A stretch of 64,000 nucleotides of DNA from Siphonodentalium dalli (taxonomy: Eukaryota > Mollusca > Scaphopoda > Gadilida > Siphonodentaliidae), in assembly GCA_032622095.1 (NCBI GenBank), contig CP136066.1, forward strand, positions 51,496,911 to 51,560,910, written 5' to 3'. Positions 40,009 to 51,894 of the stretch are shown piece by piece (the first letter of the stretch is position 1; every line of letters begins with the position of its first letter). Under the pieces are notes generated by a model, which ran no database searches, was not told the origin of the DNA, and saw nothing but the letters and a program-made list of their open reading frames with translations. The position numbers were made by a program, and so were the translations under genes.

Positions 40009-40880
40009 GTCTGTATGTATGTGTGTATGCATGCATGTCTGTATGTGTTATAGACTCTAACACTGCTCGACTGATCCGACTCGGATTTGGTATTTAACGT
40101 GTCAACTTGATCTCGCTCATAGGCATGTTTCTGGACCTTGACCGATCCGACTAAATATTTGTGTGCAGGACTACTTCGATCCCGGGAGCAATATGGACGG
40201 GTCCAATGTCACGTGGGACCATGTTCTCGAACGTGTTGATATAGGCATGTTTCTGGACCAATTGAACAATAGTTTGGCCAGACGCTGTATATACTGGGTA
40301 GTGTCCAGATGGAGGCGATCACAAAAAAATCCCTAAATAGTCCGAACGAAGTCGAGTACATCAGCTAGTTTAATATATATTTTGGACATTTGTCTGTCTG
40401 TTTGTCTGTTAGCTATGGCCGGGAAAACTGCCGGACAGATTTGACGAAATTTGATACCTAGGGGGAATTATTTCCAGGGAGTATTCTGGACGGGTCAAAT
40501 CTTGATCCCGACCTTACTTTGACATTCAAAAAGATCAATTCAAGGTCAAATCTGGTGAAACGGAAGTACATGTATTTCAACGAAATTTAATACCTACTGT
40601 TACTTTTGTCCCAGGAGTGTTCCGGGTGGGTCAAATCATGACCCTGACCTGATCTTGACATTCAAAATTGTCAATTCAAGGTCAAATCGGGTAAAGCCGG
40701 GCGGATTTCCAAGGGTATTTTTGTCGTGACTTTTGTCCGGGGAGTGTTTTGGATGGGTCAAATCTTGACCCGACATGACGTTCACCTTTAAAATGGTCAA
40801 TTCAAGGTTAAATCGCGCAATTCTCCGAAAATCAGAGGGGAACATCCCGGACGAAGTCGGGTCCACCAGCTACTATTATA
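40009..40880. mobile_element. Composite interspersed repeat, second locus
   Basis: Same two-part arrangement as unit positions 3044-3665. It has a (GTCTGTAT) microsatellite head (40009-40048), a core with CTGATCCGACTCGGATTTGG, and an end at ATCAGCTAGTTTAATATATA (about 40357-40376). A second element then follows with GTTAGCTATGGCCGGGAAAA. It carries about three diverged tandem cores of roughly 130-150 bp, each with GGGTCAAATC and TCAAGGT, and ends CCCGGACGAAGTCGGGTCC. Tandem cores beside a microsatellite resemble bivalve CvA-type elements. The 76-codon minus frame here is only translated repeat. Confidence 0.65.
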
Positions 40881-41049
40881 TATTTCTAGATTTAGTTACA
40901 AACTAAATACCTGTATATTGTACAAAGAAATGTTTGACAAATATATCTGTAACAATATTACCATACGGGTCATTAAAATAGATACGACGAAACAAATTTT
41001 GAAGGGTGCATGTATCAGGTAAATTTTTATATTTCAAATGATGACAGGA

Positions 41050-42427
41050 ATGCGGAAAGTTGAAGTACCTACGTAATACTGGCTATCCGAATGAAGAGAT
41101 ATACATGTATATAAAAACCAAAATAGAAGATGACTGCTGGCGACAATGTTTTCCAAAAAAATTCAAAGAATTCGATAGCTCCCATCTTGTCAGCCCGAAG
41201 ATCAATATGAAGTTTGGTGACTATCAGATGAGGGATATGTCTGTACAGTTGCTAAACAATTCAGTCATGCAAAAGAGGATCAAACAGTAAGATACCAAAT
41301 TGCTGCCTGTGGTAATGTTTTTTAACGAAATTCGGGAAAATTAGATTACTCTCACCCTGGTTATCCAGAAGATCATTGTGGAATCTGGTGACGATCGGAC
41401 AAGGGGTGTCGTCTGTAGGATCAACCAAATTATTTAGCCATAAAAATAGAAAATTCAAGATCACCGCTGGCAGTGATGTCTTCACAAGGACAGTTTGAGA
41501 ACAAAATAAGGCTCACATCTAGCGGTGACCCAAAATATCCACATGAGAAAACGTTCTCCAATAAAAGCTGGCTGCAGGGTGCGCCAATTGATTCAAATTC
41601 GAAATTTAGCAGGGTGTACTGCTTGTGGCCATGTTTCCCCCGCAAATTTGATAGACTGATGGACAAAACCACCGAATCCGTTGAATCAATATACATGTAT
41701 ACATGGATTAATTTATATTCATTTTTATAGACAGTACTGGTATATAAAGGTACTGAAAATAACAATATTACTAGTATACACAAAATAAACCATATATCAT
41801 GGCTATGGGTTCTAATATCCGAATATGACAGCTGAGAACTTGGTGTGAATTGAAGAGTGGTGGTGTCTCAAGTATATCTAACCCTCCACGTTAGTAACAT
41901 GCCATTAAATGTCATAAGTATAATCTAGCTTGAGGACAGAAGTTATCCATAAAACCCCCCTTAATTCAACCAGGTCCTCGCGCGATGTATGGTCGATCAC
42001 ATGATGATCTATGGGGGGATTAGAATTGTTGTATAAAAACAGCACTGCATGTAAATATAAAATAAAATAGTGCTACATCTTATTACATATTATTGCCATA
42101 TATAATCAGTGACTATACAGACAGTCTGACAAAATAAAGTTTCAGTGACACTCTATCCGAAGAGGGGAATAATTCCATCTGTTACAGTCAATGGAGCAAT
42201 TATGAATCTGGAAAGGTGAAATTTCTAAGTAATACTAGATATCGACATGACGCGATAACATATAACGTAAATGCAATATGGCCGCTGGCGACCATTTTTT
42301 CCTATAAAATTAAAAAATATATTTGATAGCTCTCATCTGATAGATCAATATCAAGATACATATGAAGTTTGGTGATGATCGAATGAGTGAAGTGGACTGT
42401 GCTAAACGGTTTAGTAATGCTTTAAAA
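41050..42427. repeat. Diverged tandem repeat region
   Basis: Several degenerate copies of a module of roughly 300 bp with the recognisable order CTGGCGACAATGTTTTCC, TTCGATAGCTCCCATCT, ATATGAAGTTTGGTGA and GATCGGA. The best matches are 41130-41240, 41310-41400 and 42275-42400. Short open frames (up to 117 codons, minus strand 41430-41783) have no recognisable domain and follow the repeat, so none is called as a gene. Confidence 0.5.
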
Positions 42428-42720
42428 GATTCTTACCTTAATATTTTTATGTTCACTTTATAAACTTCGCTGAGTCATCTTTGTCATGTATTGAGTTTGA
42501 TATCTTTTGTTAACAGTTTATAAATCATGTATGTCTCATGTTTGTTATTTTAATTTATGTGTTTATTATCATTAAATAAAGTTGCATTCCTTAAAAAGAT
42601 TCTTACCTCAATGTTTTTATGTTCACTTTATAAACTCCACTGAGTCATCTTTGTCATGTATTGCATTTGATATCTTTTGTTAACAGTTTATAAATTATGT
42701 ATGTCTCGTGTTCGTTATTA
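42428..42720. repeat. Tandem duplication of ~168 bp
   Basis: The sequence starting AAGATTCTTACCTTAAT at 42427 recurs at 42596 as AAGATTCTTACCTCAAT. Both go on through TTTTATGTTCACTTTATAAA and GTTAACAGTTTATAAAT. The first copy ends with ATTAAATAAAGTTGCATTCC, which looks like a polyadenylated retroposon tail. The second is truncated. Confidence 0.8.
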
Positions 42721-43574
42721 TATTATATACCCTTTATAGTGTGATTCAGCTGGTTTCAGAACGAAAAATAAAATGAATAAAATCAACAAATTTGTAAATT
42801 TAAAAACAATTCAAACGTTGTTGTATTCCATGTCCCAGCCCGGACATATACACCAAATTTCAATAATATTCATTGAGAAACAACGGACCAAACGCCATAT
42901 AGCACCCGTATACATCTTTTTTTCCGAGCTGGCCTTTTATTCCGAGTTGGCACACGTCGATTGGGGCGAGTTAGCCCTGGGGCGAGTACGCCGATTCCGA
43001 CATCTTCTCTATTTGCAGCAGGTATACTTTTACGCTGATTTACGCGTAATTTAATTTACAAAGTTCCCCAATTGGTATCGTAAATAGAGCGACCTTATTT
43101 GACTGAGAATGCCTCTGTTATTGATTATCAAGTTGCTATACATTAAAAACGACAAATTCACATGCTCGTTCAAGCGCAGTAGTCTATTTTCCCCATGTTA
43201 AAGGACATCCACAAATACTAAATAACGCTAACCTACTGCGAATGTTTGACACGACAACTGTTAACATATTTGGGCTGAATTCATCTGACGCGGTATTATT
43301 CCTCAAAATAAACAACAAAACCATCGTTACTTGGAAATGTAGTTTGGGCTAACATTTACATAAATCCTCCACATCATTTATCCCGCTCCACATCATTTAT
43401 CCCGACACACACGTCAGATGAAAAACAGCCATGAAGTAAACGGTCAAATTGGCCGAAATAATAGTAGAGCCATGAGACCACACTTGTTGTAGTTTGGTGT
43501 TCCAGACGAGTCACGTGTAGCCATACTAACCTATATTACGATAATTCACAAGTTACTCGTCCTCTACATTCCAG
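42721..43574. other. No gene recognised; probable intron or intergenic
   Basis: Mixed AT-rich sequence with a 93-codon open frame (42773-43054) that shows no domain. A small duplication of CTCCACATCATTTATCCCG lies at about 43368-43404. Upstream exons of the EGF/TSP1 gene could lie here, but I could not identify one. Confidence 0.5.
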
Positions 43575-43670
43575 AATCTGATTGTGATGAACCTTGCTAC
43601 AACGGAGGATCGTGTGTTGACGAGGCGTGTATATGTGCACCAGGATATGAGGGGTGGCAATGTGAAATAG
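43575..43670 (+). CDS. EGF-like domain exon (partial gene)
   Basis: A 96-bp symmetrical phase 1-1 exon. It is preceded by a pyrimidine tract and AG (43573-43574) and followed by the donor GTAGGT. Its 32 codons give one EGF-like module with all six cysteines: C-DEP-C, then YNGGS-C, VDEA-C, I-C and APGYEGWQ-C. The motif CxCxPGYxGxxC-like ending is diagnostic. It lacks the acidic/Asn calcium-binding consensus. EGF modules are extracellular and disulphide-bonded. Phase 1-1 exons are the usual shuffling unit in secreted or membrane multidomain proteins. The rest of the gene is not in view apart from TSP1-type exons downstream on the same strand, so the protein cannot be named. It could belong to a different gene from the 51.7-kb exon, though the shared phase and strand favour one gene. 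Confidence 0.8.
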   Translation, partial: NLIVMNLATTEDRVLTRRVYVHQDMRGGNVK

Positions 43671-43888
43671 GTAGGTTTGACAATATTTACATCTCTGGCG
43701 AGTTCGACCACGAACACTGAAATGGAACAATATCAAACGTAGACTTAGTTAATGTTGGTTTGACATCCCCCATAATGTCAACCGGACACCATTATCTTGG
43801 TGAAACAATAAGGAGCGTTAATGTATATATCTGTGCATATATTATTCAAATTAATTTCGAAAGTAAAACCACATCACATTATTTTCAA

Positions 43889-44052
43889 TCAACGGTGGGT
43901 GGTCGGATTGGGCTGATTCCAGTAGCTGCTCCGTACCATGTGGAGGTGGAACCAAGACACAGACGCACACGTGCACGAATCCGTCACCTAGCTTCGGCGG
44001 AAATGACTGTGACGGAGACACTGCTCAACAAGGTTCCTGCAATAAAAAAAAC
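43889..44052 (+). pseudogene. Decayed TSP1 domain exon
   Basis: In the frame starting TC-AAC-GGT the sequence reads NGGWSDWADSSSC, then SVPCGGGTKTQTHTC, TNPSPSFGGNDC and GSC. This is a thrombospondin type 1 repeat closely parallel to the one at 51727. Three defects are visible. The expected acceptor AG is AA (43887-43888, after a good pyrimidine run). The sixth cysteine is missing: after GSCN an A-run gives KKNP where CP is expected. There is also no GT donor at the expected point; only a weak GTTGAG lies nine bases on. The longer open frame at this place is a different, meaningless frame. It lies 218 bp after the EGF exon, so it was probably once the next exon. Alternatives are a base-calling error or an unusual splice. 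Confidence 0.7.
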
Positions 44053-44787
44053 CCTATCTCGGTTGAGTATTTTATAACTCAGTATCATTTCGGTGTCCTC
44101 AGATGTGACCTTTCTTTCTGGTCAACAATTACAACAAAACATGTCGCCATGCAACTAGTTTAGAAGAAACGTTTATTAAATTAGTATCCAAAAACATAAC
44201 TGTACATAAGCAGCACAATGTTGTCATACATAATCGACTTGAAAACCCCACATAGAGGAGCGGCCAAATCCAAAAAGGGCCTTAGTTTTCGAGATACCCC
44301 TACCCTCGGTAGAACAAGTTGAAACCAACTTTTTCTGGAAGGTAAATATATATCATTTATGAAAATGATTCTTGGCCTTACCGGAATTGGTGGCAGTTAT
44401 GTATGGTATGACTATTTGTGAAGGTACCCTACCGAAAAATTAGCCTGTTTTCAGCGGTTGACCAGCTATACACAATTGGTTAAAAGTTAAGCACATCACC
44501 AAAAAACCAGAACGTTCTATTTGTTATTATGGGGTACATGGTGATACTAGATTGGAAAGTTCTTATTTTTTCTGGTTTGTTTGAGATTTCACGACGTCAT
44601 GGTGTAGAATGTAACGTTCTGCGTCAAAACATCATGACGATTCAGAGAAACTGTCGCCCGTCAACTCTGTACAAAACTAGCACGCTGGATTGAGCGTATC
44701 TTGTCATATATGTTTGGAAAGACTGGAGTATTTTCTACCGGGAGATATTAACTTTATTTTCCTGATCCTACAAATATTGCAATAATA
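44053..44787. other. No gene recognised
   Basis: AT-rich sequence between the decayed TSP1 exon and the fold-back arm. No splice-bounded domain, hairpin or long open frame was seen. Confidence 0.5.
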
Positions 44788-45820
44788 GGCAAAAACTTAA
44801 CCCTCCCCAATGTCATAAAAAGCTGAATATAGCCATCGCCGGGGATTGGATCCCAGAATGATAGAATAGTGCGTAGTGTTTGCTTTTATTTAGTGTAGAA
44901 CACACATAACAAGTGTAAAATATGAATTTCCAACCATATTCACCATTAGAAGAGTATAAAAATCCAAGATGGCGTCCAATATGGCGGTCAGTTTTTATTT
45001 TAAGACTTTGTGAAGCGACATACGAAAAATCCCGAAAAGGAACGTCCCCAGTGGTAAAATCTATATTATTGTAATGATTACATATAATAACATTTCATAT
45101 CAAACTTTAATTTGACCATTAGTACATATTTTCAATTGGTAAACTAATAGGTAAAAATATATCCCTCCATCCAATGTCATAAAATTCGAAATAAAGTTAT
45201 CGCCTGGGATTGGACCCACGAGTGATAGCATTATGCGCAGTATTTTGTTTTATTTAATCTACAACAAACATACGAAGTGACAAGTATGAATTTCCATCCA
45301 TATTCAATATTAGAAGAGTATGAAACAACAAGATGGCGTCCAATATGGCGTCCAATTTTAATTGTACCACTTACCGAACGGACATACGAACGAACTATAA
45401 AGGGGACGTCCCATGTGGCATATAGTATATCATTGAAGTGACTACATAGACGATAGTTCTAATGGTACAGTAGTTTCACCGTCAGTCCATCTTATCAGTT
45501 GGAGAATTAGTAAACAAAAACTTAACCACCACCCAGTCACAAACGTCAAAATAATGGCGTCACTTGTGACTATAGTCCAGAATGCAAAGAATTAAGCAAA
45601 TCGTTCGGAATTACTTTGTGTTGAATGTGTTGAATACAACGAAGAAACATAAAATGTAAAATTTGCATCCACATCTGGTCTTAGGAAACAACCAAAATCC
45701 AAGATGACGCACAATTCTAATGTCAACACGCTGCGAACAATGAATACGAAAGCCGGTCAAAATATATCATATGGCAGTTTGAAGCGATATATTGTTTAGA
45801 TTATGTGTTTGTATTAGACG
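44788..45820 (+). repeat. Left arm of a large fold-back structure
   Basis: Three diverged tandem modules of about 310-360 bp begin near 44788, 45149 and 45510. Each has a TAGGTAAAAACTTAACC-like start, then TCGCC..GGGATTGGA, AGAAGAGTAT, AAGATGGCGTCCAATATGG and GGGACGTCCC or GGAACGTCCCC. The same modules recur in reverse complement at 48525-49515, making a fold-back pair around a 2.7-kb centre. No coding capacity is seen. Confidence 0.75.
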
Positions 45821-48524
45821 TCGATATGTTTGAGTGATGGTGGTAAGACAACATTTTTTCAGATAAAGCTTTGACATGACTGTCTTAAATTAACTTCCAT
45901 AAACTGTCGACCAGCTCCGTGCGGGCGGGAAAGCCGTGTCTTTCATGTTGCCATTGGTTTGGTAGTATCCTACATCAGGTTCCAAATGTCACACCCTCAG
46001 CTATGACGCAGGTGTGACGCCAGGATTAATACTGGATGGAAATTTGCATTTGTTGAATGTTTAGGTTGTTTTGTTTAGCAATTATCAGGAACTTTATATC
46101 AAATATTTGGAGAAAGACAAACCAACCAAAATAAAAAACACTTAGCGAAATTCCGAGAATGACTTAAATAGTTTAATTTGCCGGATCGTGTATCGTGTAT
46201 CGATCTCCAATGCGCATTTGACTATTGTTTGACAGATTTGATGTAATTTTGAGACGTTAGGTAAGTAAAGCATTAACAATATGTAGACAAATGGTAATAA
46301 TAGAGGATGGTCATTAACCGTTACAAATAATCATGCACTCGATGCGGTACGAAGTGATGTTGCAATGGTCAATACTAACATATGACTATCATTAATATAT
46401 TGTGACAGTCTTGAATGTGCAGTCTTCCTTAACATGTCCTTTTGAATGACCACCAACATTTTCAGAGATCCTTGCAACAGTTTTGGCCAAATGAAACATT
46501 AAATAACAGAATCACCATCTGCTATTATATTATATGCAGTAACGCAAAAAAAAAAGAATGGCATACACTTTGAAATCCAGCAAATAAGATATCTAATCGA
46601 TTTCTGGTTTTGGCAAAGTGGGATATGAGTCCACGAGCAATCAAAGTTCACACATCATAGTCACTGCCTATTAATGTAACACGAGACTCATCATCGCACA
46701 CAGAAAATGCTCTTTAATGACATAACATGGGACCACAATGTCCATATAATGCAATCAGCGTAAAAATAGGTTATACATAGGTATTATAGTGATCGATAGG
46801 TTACTGCTTTGTATAATCGTCCGCGTTTCGGCTCATAGTCAAATAAGAGAACAACACCGCATACATATGAATATAAGTTGTTCTCGCCATATGTTGCTTG
46901 ATGTGCATGTTCTTCTGTACATTGATATTTTAGTCTCGACTAATATGTGAGTTAAATTGTTGTGAATGTCAATCGGATTCATATATGTTGCAAACAGAAG
47001 ATATTGAGTTTCCGGGCTAGACTAATTGAAATTGAATCTTCTATATCTCGGGCGGATATCATATCTGTATTAGTTCTTATGGACGTGGGTCCGGACTACA
47101 TGTATAGTAATATCTCTAATACTAATACATTTTATTGATACATAGGTGATAGTGCGATAATCTCCACTGAATATGCACGTTGGTGTTGTATTTATGATTG
47201 CCGTTAGATTATAATCATAATCACGCAACTCACTAGCAAACCAGAATGTCACTAAAACGTTGTGTTATCCACGGTTCTTTTGAGTTTGGTGTCATTTGAA
47301 ATGGATAAAATGGTAAGTAATGAAGAACTGGAGGCTAGTAGCAAATATAAACACAATTGAATGGCGACATGCATAAGGCAATTCACAATAAACACTAGTC
47401 ATTAGTCTTGATATATAGATATTCTGATTGTGTTTATGGTTTGGTCTATGGCGACTAGGCCATGTTACGACATACATTGTATTCTGATGGGTGGCGGAAA
47501 GACAACGCCGATCTTACCGCGGAATCAATATATTCAGTCCATACATAAGCCACCTACCCCCAAACTGGCACAGATACTCTAAAGTTATTTTCACTTAACA
47601 TGGACCTCATATCAGTGTTGCTGATCAGGATTCATAACACCTTCGTCGTTGATCTATAGTGTTTTATGGGGATACAAGTAACTGAGTGTAAGTCAGAGCG
47701 ATGTAATCAACCAAATGTCACTGGCATATAGTGTTGTGTTCTTGTTCGCCCAGTAGAGTCATTTGCTTTCTCAAGAAAACATGGACATGCCATGCTCAAG
47801 TGCCCATTGCTGTAAATGCATAAATTCACATTGTATGACTCATATTGAATGAAAATGTGGGAATTATAAATGTATTTCTCACATCCATCTGTCTCTCTGT
47901 CTCTATAAACATGTCGTCACTGGAGTCATGTTTGACCTTTAGTCACTGATCGTTAATTGAATGGTTGGCTATCAGAGCCATGTAGTTTTTATGATTGATA
48001 AAAGCAAATGTTGCTCATCTTTATGAAGATAACATATATGTTAATGTTATTCCATTCCAAAATATTATTATTGAAAAGTTAACTTATCGACCACCGGCAC
48101 TAGAGCGAACAAACAAACCATTTGAACAGTTGTTGAAAACGTCTGGAACTTCAACAACAAATCCAACACAAAGCATCACAAAAGGACGTCTCTTCTCTGG
48201 CTGTTGTACTTCTTCTCATAATTGAAGTGACATCCATATTATGAGATGCCATCTTGTATTTTGAGATCCATCTGATAGCGAGTGTGGTTATCACATAATT
48301 ATGTCGCACAAAATGAGATTTGCAACTGCGCATTTGTTGTGTTATTCTTGGTTATGATTCTCAGAGGTACCTTTGTGCGCAATGTTATAACTTTAGAGAT
48401 GAGGAATGTTGAGTTTTGTGTTTATTATTTCGCAAATTAAAAGATAATTATGTTAATGACAGAACTACTATTTCCTATGACTAATGTAATGAAATGAATG
48501 TAATGAATCGCCACAATATATATA
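45821..48524. other. Centre of fold-back structure, no gene recognised
   Basis: About 2.7 kb between the inverted arms. Open frames are at most 76 codons, with no transposase, integrase or polymerase motif. The element, if mobile, is non-autonomous or decayed. It lies within the presumed intron between the EGF and TSP1 exons. Confidence 0.5.
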
Positions 48525-49515
48525 CCACTGGAGGCGTCATTTGTCATGTTTTTCCCCGTATTTGTTTTCACGAGGTGTTATAAATTGGAGACATGACAAA
48601 GCTCATCTGATATTTTGTTTATATGTTTGACCACCATATTTTGGTCTCCGTCATCACGCAAACAATAAATTGCCATTTAATAATGGAAACACACACTGTA
48701 GCTAATACATCGCATAAGTAATACCATATGAGACGTTCTTTTCCCGCATATCGTATTAGTTGTTCACAGAGTGTTGACATTAAACTTAACTGCCACGTTG
48801 GCCGCCATTATGGCGCAACAGTGGATGTGACTTCAAACTTTTTGTTTCTCTATCGTATGCAGCACAAATGAAATCCAAAATGTATGCTCATTTCTTTTTG
48901 GCCTGTACTACAATCCCCAGTGGCTCATTTGTGTGGAAGTTTGTGACTGTAGGGGTGGTTAAGTGTTTTGTCTAATTATTTCATCAATTGATAATATGGA
49001 TCAATGCTGAATCTAATGTTTAATATGAAATATTCTATTTTGTCAGTACAATGATATATAATATACCACTGGGGACGTTCCTTTTTTGAATTTGTCGTAT
49101 ACCCGTTCACTAAGTCTTGAAATTAAATTGGCCGCCATATTGAACGCCATATTGTATTATGATACTCTTGAAATAACAAATCTGGATGGCAATTTTCTCT
49201 GGTCAATTTGCATGTGTATTCTACATTAAATAAAACAAAATACTGCGCATTATTCGATCATTCGTGTTCCAATCCCAGGCGACAACTTTAGTTCGAATTT
49301 TATGACATTGAACGGCGGAATAAATTTTGGACTATTATTTTACCAATTGATAAGATGTATTATTGGTGAAACTAATGTTTCATATGACATGCTATTCTAT
49401 ATGGTCATTAAAATAATATACATTTTACCACTGGGGACGTTCCTTTTCTGGAAGTTTCGTATATCGCTTCACTAAGTCTTAAAATAAAAACTGATGCCAT
49501 ATTGGACGCCATCTT
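48525..49515 (-). repeat. Right arm of the large fold-back structure
   Basis: Inverted counterparts of the 44788-45820 modules, for example ACCACTGGGGACGTTCC at 49064 and about 49428 and GCCATATTGGACGCCATCTTG at 49495-49515. The arm has about three modules, the outermost incomplete. Homology stops exactly after GCCATCTTG at 49515, where LINE coding sequence begins. Confidence 0.75.
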
Positions 49516-50221
49516 GATGCCGCTCGAATTGTTAGTGGGTTAAATAAATCTGTTTCGAATGAAAAACTCCTCACTGAACTAGGATGGCCTACACTTTACA
49601 CCAGACGCGAACACCATAAATTTAATACTTGGCAGAAAATAATTCTTGGTAAAGCTCCCAATTACCTGAGTACACTTTTGCCGACCTTTGCTAAAGATCA
49701 ATCTACCTACTCACATCGATACCCATTATTATTCTTACAGCAACGCAACAATACAGAACGTTTTAAATCGACCTTTCTGCCTGAGATGGTAATTAAATGG
49801 AATGCAGTGGTAATAAATGATTCATATGATCGCACCAAAACCGACATATTGAAATTAATGTATGACAAATTGCCTATATTTCCCCCAAAACCGCCGCCAT
49901 ACTTCAATTCAGGCACTCGCAAATGGAACATCGTGCACACCAAGCTAAGGAATAACTTTTGATAAACTTGAAAACTATATTTCTATAACAGCTCACTGTC
50001 AATGTGGGTTTTAGATTGAAGACGCCTCACATTTTTTCTTCCAGTGCCCGTTATTTGAAGAGAGTCGCTTAATATTCATCCAACGCCTTTGGCTAAATAG
50101 AATTTTCGTTGATAGGATTGAAGATATCCTCTTTGGTCAAAGCAAACTATCCAATACTTTAAATATTAAATTGTTTCGCAATAAGCAAACTTTCATTGCA
50201 TCATCGGGTAGATTTCATTGA
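49516..50221 (+). pseudogene. Non-LTR retrotransposon (LINE) 3' end, decayed
   Basis: The first part reads on without a stop from DAARIVSGLNKS through LLTELGWPTLYTRREHHKF, LGKAPNYLSTLLP and VIKWNAV to KLRNNF at 49962. This is the typical region downstream of reverse transcriptase in many invertebrate LINEs. After TGATAA and a frame change, coding-like sequence resumes: HCQCGF, IEDASHFFFQCPLFEESR and ILFGQSKLS, ending GRFH-stop at 50221. The C-x-C..H..C cluster is the C-terminal zinc-binding motif of such polymerases. A TAG inside CGF/IED and the frameshift show that it is dead. The endonuclease and the catalytic reverse transcriptase core are absent, as expected for a 5'-truncated copy. Confidence 0.8.
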
Positions 50222-50580
50222 CAGAAAACCTTCAAAATCCAAATAAGCCTATATCTTCATACATTCCCCATATTGGCATCAAAATACTCGGCTCAGCTCG
50301 CCATAGGACCTACATCCCATCCTTGATATCTGTCTACTCACTTTATACCCCACCCTCATTCTCGACCCTCCTCGTTTTAGGTACTACATTCCAATTATAA
50401 GCTAATATTGAGTCCTACATAATTCCATATACAATTAAATATTGTTAAGGGAGAGGAGCAATATTCTAAGTTGAATAACTTGTGCTCCCATCCCTTTTGA
50501 TTAACTCATATCTTATTTCATATTCTAATTTGTTAAATGTATTATGTAATGAGGGTCAAATAAAATATGTTCAAACAAAA
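50222..50580 (+). mobile_element. Probable LINE 3' untranslated tail
   Basis: It follows the LINE stop codon and is AT-rich. It ends in GTCAAATAAAATATGTTC, which includes an AATAAA-type signal near 50560. The exact 3' terminus is uncertain, since no clean poly(A) or target duplication is visible. Confidence 0.45.
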
Positions 50581-51726
50581 TAGGGTTATGCATGTTGTTA
50601 ATGATAAACACATTACTGGGCATATAATCTAGAATTTATAACAAAGAATGATTGTGTAACTTATTAAGATACATTAATCAGTTAAGTACATAACTGTGGA
50701 TCGTTTGATAACATGCATGAGTATGACACTGGCAGCGTTTCATTCCATATATTCACTTCCCCAGCATTTCCTGAGTAGAATGTTCGTTGGACAACATATG
50801 CACACTTCATTTGATAATTTGGTAGTAATGACTCTGTCATGTTCTGGAAATTGCGATTTATATAACCTGTGGAAATATAAAAATCATTCTCAAGTAAGAA
50901 AATAGTCAACTCATTATATCTGCTGGCTAAAATGGATCGATGTGTGAACATGTGAGTATATGTGTGTGTGACGTGAGCGTTACCTGCAGTACGAGCGTTA
51001 CCTATTTTATATAAATAGGTCTAAGACAAACAACAATTGTTAACAATTTGCCAACAAGTACATATTAAAACTATTCCAGAGAAATGTTGTTTCTCGTGCA
51101 CTATTTAAATGAATAGATTAACTCCGTTTAGTGACGGTATTGACGATTAAAGTGAAATTGTTTGAGCACAATCGCAATTTGCTATACGCCGACAATAGGC
51201 AAGTTAAACTTGTTGGGAAGGCATCACTAAGAACTCAAAACATCTAATGGAAATTAATCTAATCCTTCAATTTTATTTTTTTACTCCGCCTTCTTTCCGG
51301 TGGGTCTACTAGCGGATACTTGAACAATAAAACTATACAGAACTCAGTACTTACATTGAGGTGATAATTCCGTCGGCCATTTGTACACTAAAAATAGTAA
51401 CCACGTGACCGAGTTTGGTGGCCCTGCGCAATCACCATCATTTTCTTTGTACGGACATCGCGAAAATAGAAACATAAAACATCCATCATTTTTACTTTGA
51501 AAACGAATACAAATTATCATACATTATAATAGCTAACGGCCTTTAATTTATTGGTTACTTTTGGAAAACGACAGACGATCGTTGGAATATTTTCCAGTTC
51601 GACAAAAATTAAAACGTGTTAACTCTGCAGCTTATTGCACCATCATAACCTCACATTAATGGGAGATCTAATTATTTTCTGTAATTATTTTCTGTGTTAT
51701 AAATTTGTGTTATATCCATTCTTCAG
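50581..51726. other. Probable intron; no exon recognised
   Basis: The interval before the intact TSP1 exon. A minus-strand 89-codon frame (50682-50951) is open but has no recognisable domain, so it is not called. The interval ends in the pyrimidine tract TATCCATTCTTCAG that serves the downstream exon. Confidence 0.5.
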
Positions 51727-51894
51727 TTAATGGAGGTTGGTCGATTTGGGTTGATGGTGTGTGTTCAACAACATGCGGAGATGGACAAACGACTCGTACA
51801 CGAGCTTGTACCAATCCAGAGCCGGCGTACGGTGGGGCCAACTGTTCTGGAGTTGCAAGAGAGACAATCACCTGTAACCCGGAGGACTGCCCAG
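51727..51894 (+). CDS. Thrombospondin type 1 (TSP1) domain exon (partial gene)
   Basis: A 168-bp symmetrical phase 1-1 exon between CTTCAG and GTAAGA, coding 56 residues. It opens NGGWSIWVDG and continues CSTTCGDGQTTRTRAC, TNPEPAYGGANC, then ITC and EDCP. All six TSP1 cysteines are present. So are two of the layered tryptophans (WSIW) and the alternating Arg of the TTRTR strand. The TSP1 fold is extracellular and often binds matrix or glycosaminoglycans. The paired Trp motif can be C-mannosylated, which is family knowledge. The upstream ATG-initiated open frame merely overlaps the intron. The matching phase and strand with the EGF exon 8 kb upstream suggest one modular secreted or membrane protein, such as a hemicentin-, SCO-spondin- or matrix-like product. 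I cannot name it. Confidence 0.88.

Noticed and set aside
43760-44077. 105-codon open frame over the TSP1-like exon
   Set aside because: The domain reads in another frame; this frame gives unrelated residues.
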